From NCBI RefSeq assembly GCF_003286085.1, contig NW_020825420.1, positions 295,035 through 359,034 on the forward strand: DNA of 64,000 nt, given 5' to 3'. Each line of letters begins with the position of its first letter. Position 1 is the first letter of the stretch. Source of the DNA: Drosophila persimilis (taxonomy: Eukaryota > Arthropoda > Insecta > Diptera > Drosophilidae). The notes under the pieces are model-generated. The model was not told the DNA's origin. It did no database searches and worked only from the letters and a program-made list of their open reading frames with translations. Below are positions 30,539 to 41,191 of the stretch, in pieces. The position numbers and the translations under genes are program-made.

Positions 30539-31135
30539 ACAGCTACGGCTCCACTGGATCAATCCAGGGCCAGCTCGTCGAGCCAGGAGCCACCGACAGG
30601 ACACAGCAGGAAGCAAAGGACTTGGGCAGAGACAGCTACGGCTCCACTGGATCAATCCAGGGCCAGCTCGTCGAACCAGGAGTCACCAACAGGACACAGC
30701 AGGAAGGACACACTGGATCAATCCAGGGCCAGCTCGTCGAACCAGGAGTCACCTACAGGACACAGCAGGAAGCAAGGGACTTGGGCAGAGACAGCTACGG
30801 CTCCACTGGATCAATCCAGGGCCAGCTCGTCGAACCAGGAGTCACCAACAGGACACAGCAGAAAGCAGAAAACTTCGGCAGAGATAGCTTCGGCGTCGCT
30901 GGACCAACCCAGGGCCAGCTCGTCGAACCAGGAGTCACCAACAGGACACAGCAGAAAGCAGAAAGCTTCGGCAGAGATAGCTTCGGCGCCGCTGGACCAA
31001 CCCAGGGCCAGCTCATCGAACCGGGAGTCAGCAACAGGACCCAGGAATCACCAGAATACTCCAGCAAAAATAGCTGCGGCCCCGCGGGACCACTCCAGGG
31101 CCAGCACATCGAACCGGGAGTCACCACGGAGTAAC
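30539..31135 (+). repeat. 93-bp in-frame tandem repeat between protease and RT of E4
   Basis: Units begin ACAGCTACGG or ATAGCTTCGG at 30539, 30632, 30791, 30884, 30977 and 31070. The 93-bp spacing is exact for neighbours; a truncated unit sits near 30710. Each unit is 31 codons, and all three plus frames are open across most of the array, giving three repeat proteins (Q-L-R-L-H-W-I; L-D-Q-S-R-A-S-S; G-Q-L-V-E-P-G). The frame connected to the RT is the one encoding L-D-Q-S-R-A-S-S-S-N, rich in Ser/Thr/Gln and likely disordered. Confidence 0.85.
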
Positions 31136-32555
31136 CCAGCACGACAGACATCACGCCAGCCACGAACACCGACACCACAGGACGAGATCAGAGAGACCTC
31201 GACGACGGACTACCAACTGGAGCCATTAGCCGACGCCGAAATAGCCCGGGAACGAAACCCGTTTCGCCCAACCGACTCGGATGACGACGAGAACGCGATC
31301 TTGGCCGCCATTACCGCCCTGGAACTGGAGGACCTATCGCCGTGGCAGCAACACCCAGACCCCGAACCACCCCCCAAGCCGTGGGCAGGCAAGTTTCTGG
31401 AAGAAGAACTGGCGAAATTCGACGGACTAGCTGGAGTCTCCCACATCGCCGAACACACGATAACAATGCGAGACGACAGGCCCGTGAAGCAGCGCTATTT
31501 CCCGAAGAACCCGGCCATGCAGACGATCATCACTGCGCAGGTGGACGAGCTGCTACGGGACGGAAGGATCGAGCCATCCCACAGTCCCCACAGCGCCCCA
31601 ATCGTCTTGGTATGAAAGAAGACCGGAGAAATGCGAATGTGCGTGGATTATCGCCAGCTAAATGCCCGCTCGGTGCCGGACGCATATCCGCCGCCACGGA
31701 TTAACCACATTCTCGAGAGACTTCGCCACGCTCGCTACATCTCGACGCTGGACCTCAAAAACGGATACTGGCAGATCCCGGTGGCCGAGGGCAGCAGAGA
31801 GCAGCATTTACCGTCCCCGACAGAGGACTCTTCCAGTGGAAGGTCATGCCTTTCGGCCTGCACTCAGCCCCAGCGACGTTCCAACGAGCGTTGGACAGCG
31901 TCATCGGACCCACCATGGAGCCATACGCGTTCGCATATCTCGACGATATCATCGTCATCGGAGCCACGCTAGAAGAACACATCGACCACCTTCGCGAGTT
32001 TTTCAGGAGGCTGCGAGAGGCGAACCTCCGACTGAACAGAAACAAGTGTAGTTTCTTCAGGAAGAGTTTAGTCTACCTCGGCCATGTCATCAGCGAACAA
32101 GGCATCCACACGGACCCAGACAAGGTCAGCGCAGTCCAGAAACTAGCACCGCCCACCACACTGAAAGAACTGCGACGCTGCATCGGGATGGCATGCTGGT
32201 ACCGACGTTTCGTCCCCAACTTCGCCACGGTGGTCGAGCCCATGACCAACCTGCTCAAAAAGGATCAAAAGTGGGAGTGGACAGACGAACAACATCAGGC
32301 GTTCGAGACTCTCAAGGATAGACTCACGCAAGCACCAGTCCTGGCATGCCCCGACTTCGCCGAGCGATTTGTACTCCAAACGGACGCCAGTTCGTATGGC
32401 CTCGGAGCAGTATTGACACAACAGATCGACGGAGCAGAAAGAGTCATCGCCTACGCAAGCCGTCGACTACACAAGGCAGAGGAAAACTACTCGGCCACCG
32501 AGAAAGAGTGCCTTGCCATAGTCTGGGCAATCCGGAAGCTCCGATGCTTCTTTCC
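31136..32555 (+). pseudogene. pol: RT and partial RNase H of E4, with nonsense and frameshift
   Basis: The RT starts around 31440 (A-E-H-x-I, R-P-V-K-Q-R-Y-F). A TGA at 31613-31615 interrupts the frame just after A-P-I-V-L-V. The same frame continues with M-C-V-D-Y-R-Q-L-N and L-D-L-K-N-G-Y-W-Q-I to about 31800, where an indel moves it to frame 1. The catalytic Y-L-D-D is at 31936-31947, followed by N-K-C-x-F-F and Y-L-G-H. The RNase H start is present (T-D-A-S-S-Y-G-L-G-A near 32378; T-E-K-E-C near 32500) but ends abruptly near 32555. The preceding part (31136-31430) is an acidic linker. Upstream, the frame joins the 93-bp repeats. Confidence 0.8.
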
Positions 32556-33245
32556 GAAAGTTCTGCAAACTAGCAGGCATGGAATTGGAGTATACGGCGC
32601 CCTATACGCCACAACAAAACCCCACGGAACGAGCCAACAGGACGATCAAAACCATGATCGCCCATCGTACATCGATGGAGACCAGCGGACATGGGACGAG
32701 CTGCTGCCCGAACTCAGCCTAGCCATCAACAGCAGCACATCGGACACCAGGGCTTCAGCCCAGCATTCATCGTACTCGGCCGTGAACCTCGGTTGCCTGG
32801 AGCCTTGTACGAAGAGACGACCCCAGGACTAGGCGAAGTGACAGAGACCCCAACCAACAAGGCCAAGCGACTCAAGGAAATCTTCGCCATCGTACACGAA
32901 AATACCCAGGAGGCATCACAGACGCAGAGCAGGACCTACAACCTACGTCGACGCGAATGGAGACCCACGATCGGGACGCTCGTGATGCTACGCCAACATC
33001 ACCTGTCCAAAGCGGCGGACAACTTCGCTGCCAAACTGGCCCCCAAATATGAGGGGCCTTACAAAATAATTAAATTTATTTCTCCCACCATAGCACGACT
33101 CCAGAAGCATCCGGGAAGACAACGACGAACGGCCGGACTAGCCGACCTCAAGGCCTACCACGACAACGAGCACACACTCACCAGCGAAGACAACGAAGAC
33201 AACGATGACGACGACCCCAGCACCAGGAAAACCGCGAGTTCATGA
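32556..33245 (+). pseudogene. pol: Integrase remnant of E4 after an internal deletion
   Basis: Directly after the truncated RNase H comes the end of an integrase core: Y-T-P-Q-Q-N-P-T-E-R-A-N-R near 32592-32630, in another frame, which contains the catalytic Glu. The rest of RNase H, the HHCC finger and both catalytic aspartates are absent, a loss I estimate at well over 600 bp compared with normal Ty3/gypsy Pol. Downstream, in a third frame, lie F-S-P-A-F-I-V-L-G-R-E and the C-terminal module with Y-E-G-P-Y-K-I near 33050, ending at 33245. The element cannot integrate by itself. Confidence 0.8.
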
Positions 33246-33301
33246 GGGCCACTTATGGTCCCCTTAAGGGATTAGAGTAAGAAATATCCAGAAACTAGAA
33301 A

Positions 33302-35180
33302 ATGCACCGATCAGGGAAACCCAGGGCACAGGGCACATCAGTAGCACAGGGCAACCAAACAAGGTTTCTTCCCCCCACCAGATCCGACATGGACAACCCA
33401 AGGACGAGCGACGCACAGCCTCTAGAGGCAGAGGATGACACGGAGGGGCGTCCTAGGGGTGCGTCGCCGCCCAGCTCAAGGCAACCACGGTCAACGACCA
33501 GCCAACCACAAGCAAGACACCACTCTCCGACCCCGCAAGCAGAACCGGGCAACACCACGCAGCCTGGACCATCAACAGGAGCCGTACCACGACCACCCAG
33601 GCCACCTAGGCCATCCCGACGTCGGGCGACAACCATGACCTGGGCATGGCTCAACGACGTCGTCCATCCGAACACGTCACGAAACAACCTGTCTGGGATC
33701 ATCACAGTGGAGGCGATGCGGCCATCGGACTCAGACGAGGAGGTCCGAGCAGGCCGGGCCCAGCAGGAGCCACCAAGACGCCTACGCCGCCGCAAGCATC
33801 CAGGCCAAGGAACAGGCACCGCCGTCACCCCACGCGCGACTCGAAGACGCGTCGAGCCAGGACACGTCAACCTGGACCCCAACTCCGAGGGGCAGAGCAG
33901 CTCCCCAGTCGCGCACAAACTGCGGCTGCGGTCCCCACCACCACCGCCCTATAACCTGTACCGCATGGGAGAACCGCTGACCCCACGGCCGAACTACGAC
34001 AGCAGCTCCGACGAAGGGTTCACCAGCCCCACGATGGATGCCGACAAGCACTGGGAGCCGACCTGCCAGGCAAGCACCGATGAAGGGTTCTTGCACGACC
34101 GACGCTTCGGAAAAGCGGGTGGCCGCCCATGGGTCAAGCACTCCGTCCGCCAACTGGAGGCCGAGCGGGCCACGACGGGCCCATACTCGGACGTGAGCGA
34201 GGACGAAGATGGGCTGGCCAACTGCCAGATGAACACTCCAGCCAACATCGCGGTTGACGTGGCACCTTGGACCACCTGGAAGGACGCCGACAGGACCCTG
34301 CAACTGCTGCTCGCCCATCCACGGCCCATCACCCCACCCAGGCCCGAGAGGGAGATCATCCCCGCGTCGGACAACGACACAACAAGCGACGACGAGGTAC
34401 AGCTCCTAGGAGAGGACGACACCACTCCGCTACGGATCAGCGACGGTAGTCTGGGCGATGCGCTGCCCCGACGGCTCCAGTACCTCGGCCTTCAGGATGA
34501 ACACGAGCCACCCAGACACGTAACCGGCAATGAACTGCTCCAGGAACTCGGCTTGGGGGACGGACCCGTGTCCCCGATACCCAGGGATGACGGAGACGAG
34601 GAGGTAGCCTGGATCCTGGGAGGGCAGGAGAACCCAAACGGCCCGATCCCGGACACCAGCTGGGACGACGGGTGGCACGCCAGACTGCAGGAGTGGGACG
34701 CGCAGAAGGAGGCGGCAGCCCCGGAAGAAGGGAGAATCCCGATTGGCAGCCGCTGGACCACCAATAAAGTGGCTATCGCCAGTTCCCACCGACCACAACG
34801 CCCCGAACCCGGAACCGACGAGCTGCACGGCCCGAGAGGCCGAACCAGGAAGCGCGAGCCAAGCAAAGGAGGACAGCGACCTGTCATTGGGCTTGGAAGA
34901 GGCAGAGGCGGGCGGACTGCTCACAGCGTTCGAGGAGATGCCCGAGCTAAACACGCTGCAGGAGGAGCAGGAATGGCCAATCGCCCCAGTCGCCTGGCGG
35001 GTAAGCACGCCTGACCGCCGCATCCCGCAAAGCCTGCTGGAAGGCGCCAGCGCTCAGGCAAACGCGGCGCGTCACGGGCGCAGCCGAATCCGCAGCCTAG
35101 AACACCACGACGGCCAACGCTTCCGCGTATGCATCAGCGGAAATTTGGTGCGCATTTCACCGCGCCCCACCCCGAAGTAG
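33302..35180 (+). pseudogene. Third ORF of E4, unknown function, one frameshift
   Basis: ATG at 33302, about 57 bp after pol ends. The first frame runs 570 codons to 35014. Near 34850 the more plausible protein moves to the frame ending at 35180, since acidic, Leu-rich coding (E-E-A-E-A-G-G-L-L-T-A-F-E-E) continues there. The intended product would be about 625 residues. Residues 1-110 are Pro/Ser/Arg-rich. A T-W-A-W-L-N-D-V-V-H segment lies near 112. A basic stretch (R-R-L-R-R-R-K) follows, then repeated acidic S-D-E-G-F and D-E-D motifs at 235-400 and an E-L-L-Q-E-L-G-L helix near 417. There is no signal peptide or membrane segment, so it is not an Env. It is probably a soluble nuclear or cytoplasmic accessory protein. 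I do not recognise it. Confidence 0.55.
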
Positions 35181-35189
35181 GAAGGGAGT

Positions 35190-35255
35190 GTGAAGGCATA
35201 AGCCTCCACAACACTGACCACGACACCATCCCCTGGAGGGACCGCCCCGACGGCT
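35190..35255 (+). repeat. Start of the E4 3' LTR, truncated by BEL-2
   Basis: The polypurine tract AGGAAGGGAG (35180-35189) is followed by TGTGAAGGCATAAGCC, the expected LTR start. Only 66 bp remain before the BEL-2 LTR. The corresponding start is missing from the 5' LTR in this window, so the two ends cannot be compared. Confidence 0.6.
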
Positions 35256-35707
35256 TGTTATCTAATTTCATTATTTCATTATCACTTTTATCCGATTCTT
35301 ATTACTGTTTGAGATGCCAAGCTTTTTTGGCACCTATGTGTTTCAAAAATGAAAAGAGATTTTGGGTTAAACTTTATAATTCGTATTTAATCTTGGTGGC
35401 TTAGCGGAAGCCGATTGCTTGCTATTGCCAGATAAACTTTATGCGAGATCGATATGCCACCAATGCGCAGAGGGGTTAGCATAGAACTAAACTATAGACG
35501 ACGGCGTTAGATCAAAGTGACTGCCGAAGTGGCGGCAGCAGATCAAAGTAGTTGCCGAAGTGGCGGCGGCAGAGAGCCCCTTTAGCGGGAGAGCGCAGCA
35601 GCTCTGCAGAAAGTCAATGCTTTACAACATATGTAGGCGGCTCTCTATGCTCATACAATAATAATAATTTTAAAGTTACGGTTATTCTTCAGCGGCTGGC
35701 CCGAACA
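35256..35707 (-). repeat. 3' LTR of BEL-2
   Basis: On the minus strand it starts TGTTCGGGCC at 35707 and ends TTAGATAACA at 35256, length 452 bp. A short internal duplication (TGCCGAAGTGGCGGC...AGATCAAAGT) occurs at about 35515-35570. The pol frame runs a few codons into the LTR. Confidence 0.8.
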
Positions 35708-38698
35708 TACTCCCCCCGTTGGGAGCTAGTCTCTCAACAGATTCCTTAAGGGGCAGCAAACATAGCCGAGTGACGGCCCTCCTGATGTTTCCTGAGGATG
35801 TCTTCAGGTCAGCGACGCGACACACTCCGTCCTTGTCGAAAACGACATCGACCACTCTAGCCAGTGGCCAACGCATTGGAGGAAGATTTTCGTCCTTCAC
35901 CAGAACGAGGTCGTTCTTGCAGTTGCTTTGCGCGGGGGTACGCCACTTCGCGCGCTCTTGCAAAAGAGTGAGATACTCTTCGCGCCAACGGCTCCAAAAT
36001 ATTTGTTGTAGTTGGGTGACCCGCTGCCAGCCATCCAGACGATTGTAGTTCAGCTTCGTTAGGTCAGGCTCGAGGATTTGCTCATGGGGGCCGCCTAAAA
36101 GCAGATGAGCAGGAGTCAAAACGTCTAAATCATCAGGATTTTCTGAAAGCGAGAGCAAAGGGCGAGAGTTAAAAATTGCAGTGATCTGACAGATCAGAGT
36201 GCGCAGCTCGTCGAAGCTAAGAACAGATGGTCCAACTGAGCGGTACAGGTGATATTTTGCGGTCTTCACGGCCGCTTCCCACAACCCGCCAAAATGCGGA
36301 GAGCGAGGTGGGATGAAACGCCAGTCGATCGAGTCAGCCAAGCAGGATTCGTGGACCTCCCTCATATGCGGTTCGCTCAGACAGAGCTTCTTTAGCTCCA
36401 GAAGCTCGTTCTTGGCCCCAACGAAGTTTGTCGCATTGTCCTACCAAATTTGACTTGTCCTTCCACGAGTGGAAGTAAAACGCTTTAGTGCGCCTAGAAA
36501 CGATGCGGTGGTCAAATCCTTTACGAGCTCCATGTGTATAGCCTTAGAAGTGAAGCAGATGAATACGCTAATGTAGCACTTGATCGGAGGCCTTGTGCGG
36601 ATTTCTGATCGGTAGAAAAAAGGTCCACAGTAATCTACTCCAGTGACTTCAAAAGCTCGAGATCCTTCCAAACGTTCCTTAGGTAGGTCTCCCATGATGT
36701 GTTCGACCATGCGCGGCCTAGTCCTGAAGCATCTCACACATCTGCTGACGACCCTTGACACTGCCTTAACACCTCCAATGGGCCAATATTCCAGCCGAAT
36801 TTTGGATAGCAAGGCGCGAGGTCCGGCATGGAGGTTTCTTTCATGATAATATCTTATCAGCGCAAAGGTAATGGAATGTCCCTTTGGCAGAATGAGCGGG
36901 TGCTGAGCGTCAAATCCTAGCGATGAGTTGCCAAGACGACCTCCAACTCTAAGTAGTCCAGACTGATCGATGAACGGGTTGAGCGAACTAATAGAACTGG
37001 ATTTAATGACTTGACCATTGCGCCGAATCTCCTTTATGTCCATCCACAAATTTGCCAGCTGAATGTGTCGAATTAGAAGATGCGTTCCTTGCCGAATATC
37101 AGAAACGGTGAGTCCTGGATGCCTAAGACGATGTATAAATTTATGCATGTAGGCGAATGTGCGCTGCATGCGAAAGAATGAATTCGCAAATTTGCATCCG
37201 GACGTGAGATCGGCATGTGGAGACGTGATTAGCAATCCTCTCTTGCGAAGCTCCAAAGTTGCTATGTTGTTAGATGGAGATACAGGCCACTTATCCTTGG
37301 AGCCTAGCAAAAAGGATGGGCCGTGAAACCATAGCTCTGACTGGATAAGATGGTTGGGAAGCGAGCCTCTCGAGAGAATATCAGCAGGATTTAAAGATGT
37401 GGGAACATAGCGCCATTCCGTCATGGCTGCCACGAAAAATTGAAATTTAGCTGGCTCGTCGCTAATCCAAGATAATGCTGTTGACGAATCCGACCAGCAA
37501 TAGAACCGACCTGTAAAGATTCCCATTTCCTTTACATTCTGCATGATTTTCGCAAGCAAATGGGCTCCACTTAATTCCAGCTTAGGAATCGATATAGTCT
37601 TTAGCGGCGCCACTCGCGACTTTGAGCACAAAACGTGGCTCGAAGACTGGGGTTCCCTGGACACGACATACACGCAAGCGCCATATGCTTCTAAGCTGGC
37701 ATCACAGAATCCGTGAACTTCTGTAGCCACACTAGAACGAAGAACCAAGCGAGGAAATGAGATCCGAGAAATGCTTGCCAAACTATTTCTCAAGTCCATC
37801 CAAGTTGAATGCAACGCTGAGGGTAGGCTTTCATCCCAATCCAAATTTTCTCTCCAAAGCTGCTGAAGGAAGATTTTGCACCTGACAATGACTGGATTTA
37901 TCAATCCAAGAGGGTCGTATAACCGCGCAATCGTAGACAAAACCGACCGCTTTGATGGCTTTGAGGTTGTGTCCAGTGCGGACAAGGCAAAAAGTAGCTG
38001 ATCCGAAGCAGGGTCCCACGCTAAGCCGAGAGTTTTGGCTATGTCGCTTCCATCATTAAACTTTAGGAACTTCTCTATGTCATCTTCAGGGGTTCCCTCA
38101 AGTACTTCCTGGTGACTGGAGCACCATTTCCTAAGTCTAAAGTTACCACGGGACAGTAAAGCTGATGTTTGGTGCATCTTGTCCATGACCTGTGCGACCG
38201 AATTACCGCCCGAAATAAGGTCATCCACGTAAAACTCCTGCCGCAGAGCAGCTGAGCCAAGAGGGTAGGATTCACCCTCGTTGATGGCCAGCTGGTGCAT
38301 TGCGCGGACCGCTAAAAATGATGCAGCCCTCGTCCCGTATGTGACGCTGTCTAATGTGTAGACTCGATGGAATCTCGCCATAGGATGCATTGATACAAAT
38401 TGTCGGGTGGAGACACTCGTACGCAGCGGTACATTTTACAAATGTCCCCAGCGAGAGCGACTGGATATGTTCGAAAGCGAATCAATATGTTAAACAATGC
38501 AGGCTGAATAACAGGGCCTGTCATCATCACATCATTTAGAGAATATCCAGTTGATGTAGCTGCGGATCCATCGAAAACGACACGGAGTTTTGTCGTCGTA
38601 CTGTCCTCCTTTAGGACACAGTGATGAGGCAAGAAATATTTGCAGAGGCTACGGGAATCAGGGTTGACTTGGTGCATATGATGCAAATCAATGTACTC
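35682..38698 (-). pseudogene. pol: Pol of BEL-2: RT, RNase H, integrase; one frameshift, one nonsense codon
   Basis: From the copia junction at 38698 the frame encodes the BEL/Pao RT (R-V-V-F-D-G-S-A, G-P-V-I-Q-P). A one-base-type frame change lies near 38355-38375. The following 649-codon frame carries the catalytic Y-V-D-D at 38220-38231, an RNase H-like region (G-F-C-D-A-S-x-x-A-Y-G-A near 37710; C-W-S-D-S near 37490) and the integrase zinc region. A TAG at 36441-36443 follows T-S-Q-I-W, just before the D-N-A-T-N-F-V-G-A block with the second integrase aspartate. The same frame continues to the C-terminal integrase (F-I-P-P-R-S-P-H-F-G-G-L-W-E-A with the catalytic Glu, then the DUF5641-type tail R-W-P-L-A-R-V) and stops at 35682 inside the LTR. 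Confidence 0.88.
38694..38698. repeat. Target-site duplication TACTC of copia (partner 62139-62143)
   Basis: TACTC directly borders both outer LTR ends of the copia element. Removing the element and one copy restores a continuous BEL-2 reading frame, which confirms the boundaries. Confidence 0.9.
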
Positions 38699-38947
38699 TA
38701 TTGGTAGACTAGCTATGACAATTAGTAAACGGAAGACAGTACCAAGTTATGTTTTTCTTTAAAGATTATTTATGTATTTCTTAATTACTTTTTGCTGCAA
38801 CACCGGTCCACACACTTGAGATCACAAAAGAAGAGAGAGCATCGACACGTCAAGTGTGACCAGACTAACTCATAATAATAATACCTAACATATCGATAAT
38901 ATTATTTAATGTTATTATTTGAATGTGGGAATAGGCGTATTCCAACA
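38699..38947 (-). repeat. 3' LTR of copia
   Basis: On the minus strand TGTTGGAATA...TACCAATA, 249 bp. It is identical to 61904-62138 except for a few substitutions and a 14-bp segment (GTGGGAATAGGCGT at 38925-38938) that the other LTR lacks. The minus-strand polypurine tract GAGGGGGGCG abuts it at 38948-38957. Confidence 0.92.
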
Positions 38948-39289
38948 CGCCCCCCTCAAAAATAACATTAATTATCAAAATCATAAAAATAAAAAATATA
39001 AAAAGTTTTCATCATTAAATCAAAAAGGTAACATTCAATTGTTATTCTAATGTGGTTGGTGTGCATTCGGGGAAGTGTTATGTGATCTAGCATTTGCTCT
39101 AAGGATACGGGGAAAACCCAGAAAAACCCGATCAGATCACTTTAAAATTAGATTAACATAAAATTAAATTACTTTAACAATTCATTAGTTCTTTTGGTTC
39201 AAATCAAAAAAAAAAAAAAAAATTAAATATGAATTAATGTAATAAATTCGTTAATAAAGCTTCATGTTCATGTTTTCATTAAATTGGAA
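38948..39289 (-). other. copia 3' untranslated region
   Basis: About 340 bp of AT-rich sequence between the pol stop at 39290 and the LTR, ending in the polypurine tract. No gene or repeat is seen apart from an A17 run near 39207. Confidence 0.8.
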
Positions 39290-39999
39290 TCATTCTTCTT
39301 GTAGTAGTCCTAATTTGTTCCGCAGTTCCGCAAATCTTCCAGCAGGTAGTGGCTTCGTGAAGATGTCAGCAAGTTGGTTGTCTGTATTAATATACTCAAG
39401 AGAAATCTCATTAGTTTCTATCTGTTCTCTTGAAAAATGATATTTTATATCAATATGCTTTGCTCTTTTATGACATGAGGGATTATTTGCAATGCTAATA
39501 CAGCCTTGGTTGTCTTCTGTATTCTGTCTGTCGAGTTTAAGATTAATACTATTTAGAAGAGACTTTAGCCATAAAGCTTCTCTTACAGCTTCAAATAGGG
39601 CCATATATTCAGCTTCAGTTGATGAAGCTGCCACTGAATTCTGTCTTTTTGTATTCCAACAAATTAAATTAGAATCGAACATTTTAAACAAATAACCCGT
39701 TGTACTTTTTCTATCAATCTCATTACTACCCCAATCGGAGTCTACATAGCCAACTAATGTATTTTCAAATGATGTATTCTTTTTAAATATAAGCTTCATA
39801 TCAATAGTTCCCTTTAAATATCTAATAACCCTTTTTAAACATTGCCATAACTCAGCATTGTTCTTGCTACTATATCTACTCAAGATATTTACAGCGGTAG
39901 CTAAATCTGGTCGTGTACACAGCATTATGTACATTAAACAGCCAATAAGGTTACGACATGGAGCATTGCAGTCTTCATCTGAGTTAAGTAACTCATAAT
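39290..39999 (-). pseudogene. pol: copia Pol C-terminus: end of RT and RNase H
   Basis: The frame is open from the element B junction at 39999 to the stop at 39290. It continues in frame from 58309 through the TAAT duplication. It contains the T-R-P-D-L-A block of copia RT and the RNase H: G-Y-V-D-S-D-W near 39745, S-S-T-E-A-E-Y near 39620, T-E-D-N-Q-G-C near 39512, H-I-D-I-K-Y-H-F near 39445 and L-A-D-I-F-T-K-P-L near 39345. These are the catalytic D, E, D positions. The region is undamaged apart from a small deletion before E-D-N-Q. It is separated from its N-terminal part by 18.3 kb of inserted DNA. Confidence 0.9.
39996..39999. repeat. Target-site duplication TAAT of the element B array (partner 58309-58312)
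   Basis: TAAT borders the TGTACGG start at 40000 and follows the GTTACA end at 58308. No such copy flanks the middle LTR. Removing the array and one TAAT restores the copia frame. Confidence 0.9.
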
Positions 40000-40196
40000 T
40001 GTACGGTGAGGCTTGTAGCAGCTGTGAGGAGGCCTAGGGTTTTTGGGGTCCGCCGAAAATTAGGCACCGTCTAACGAGAGGCAAGACAAATTCTCTTTAA
40101 CAGTCGGCAAAGAGGGCCTGGGATCAGAGAGTGGGTCAGAGCCAGGTCGTCGAAAGGAGAGCGAGTTCGAAGTCGAAGTCGGACAAGATGAAAGGC

Positions 40197-40204
40197 TATA
40201 AATA
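40197..40204 (+). promoter_or_regulatory. TATA box in LTR-a
   Basis: TATAAATA, also at 47805-47812 (LTR-b) and 55378-55385 (LTR-c). It predicts a U3 of about 225 bp and a transcribed LTR part of about 1.8 kb. The position matches the TATA-like box of element A. Confidence 0.6.
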
Positions 40205-40421
40205 GATGTCATTGGACGCCATTGCGGCATTCCAAGCCTGGTCGACAGCATTGGATTTTGTTCACCAAGTGTCCTCTATAGTGGCAGCCGTATTTGAATA
40301 TTCAAAAAAAAAAAAGAGAAAAACCATCTAAATTCAATAACAAGTGAAAAGTAGCCCAGGCAGTGAGGCGGTGATTAGTGAAACCTTTTCGATACACCCT
40401 TTCGACGGGTCACCCGTTTGG

Positions 40422-41191
40422 GTAAGTTGAGAAAAAAAGACAGCCTAGCGAAAGTGTATAAAGGTGTTCTGTGTGTGCAAATTTCCCTAGGTTTTAAATT
40501 GGAGGAGGCTCGTCTTCCACGACCACCAGCTGAAATTCATAGAAATTCGCCGGAGCTTTGGGTCGTCGCCTTGGAGCAATTCGGCGAGCCAGAGAGGAGA
40601 GGCCAACTAGTGCCCGGCAGACGGCAGCCGCGTCGGCTTGTTTCATCGCTCCGCGTATGCGTCCATACCCCGTGCGCAGGGGAGGAGGCAAAGGAAAAAA
40701 AAGTGTTCTGCAGTGGCGGCAAATAGTGGCAGATCGAATTAGAAATTTCTCACAGAAGGCCAGCCCAGTTCAAAATAACCAAAAAAATAGCAAATATAAG
40801 AAACAAATAACGTAACATAGTCATATGCTCTAAGCATTTTTACCCGGGTTATTTTATTCTCCCTCTTAATTTAGGCTTCTTTAGCTCTCTATCCCTTTCT
40901 ATCTCTCTCCACCTAACTTTGCCGCTGCGGGCGAGCCCCAACATACCGGTGCTCGATAAGCGCCGCTGATCTGCAAAGAGGAATGCAAAACTGAGCGCAG
41001 AGGAATGTAAGGCGGCGTGAGGGACGGGAAGAAAAGAGATAGACAATCACAGTTAAAATTAACTCGATCTGCCTGAGCCACTCGGTCGTCATCTCATTTT
41101 TTTGTGTGTCCGAATTGTGTGTGTTCTTCTTTTTTTTTCAAACTTTTCAGGGGCCCAAAATCGGAAGCGCTTCGTCGATGGAGGTTCCTGT
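40422..41191 (+). promoter_or_regulatory. Candidate splice sites and a 39-nt microexon in the LTR
   Basis: A strong donor (G|GTAAGT) is at 40422. A polypyrimidine tract ending AACTTTTCAG gives an acceptor at 41150. A second donor (CCT|GTAAGT) is at 41190. Between the last two lies a 39-nt candidate exon (41151-41189) containing an ATG at 41178. An acceptor-like pyrimidine stretch ending GGCAG lies at 42535 in the leader. The same sites are in LTR-b and LTR-c. Splicing is inferred only. Confidence 0.35.

Larger units (their letters stand above)
26208..35255 (+). mobile_element. E4: GC-rich Ty3/gypsy-type element with extra 3' ORF, both ends truncated
   Basis: Plus-strand order: partial 5' LTR, primer site, long repeat-filled leader, gag, protease, repeat linker, RT-RNase H, remnant integrase, a third ORF, polypurine tract and the first 66 bp of a 3' LTR. 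The 5' LTR start is missing at the LINE junction, and the 3' LTR is cut by BEL-2 at 35256. It is visibly richer in G and C than its neighbours. I do not recognise the family; the RT is ordinary Ty3/gypsy. Nonsense codons, frame changes and a deletion from RNase H into integrase make it defective. Confidence 0.8.
35256..38698 (-). mobile_element. BEL-2: BEL/Pao retrotransposon, 3' part (second part at 62139-64000)
   Basis: On the minus strand this piece holds RT, RNase H, integrase and the 3' LTR. It is split from its gag-protease part by the copia element, whose TACTC target duplication makes the two halves join in frame. It is inserted in the E4 3' LTR. The 5' LTR lies beyond the window. Confidence 0.9.

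Noticed and set aside
30622-31134. 170-codon repeat ORF in a second frame of the 93-bp array
   Set aside because: A unit length divisible by three keeps all frames open. Only the frame linked to the RT has supporting context.
40418-40726. 102-codon ORF present three times (also 48026 and 56721)
   Set aside because: It recurs only because the three LTRs are nearly identical. It has no domain and overlaps other open frames, so there is no sign of selection on the protein.
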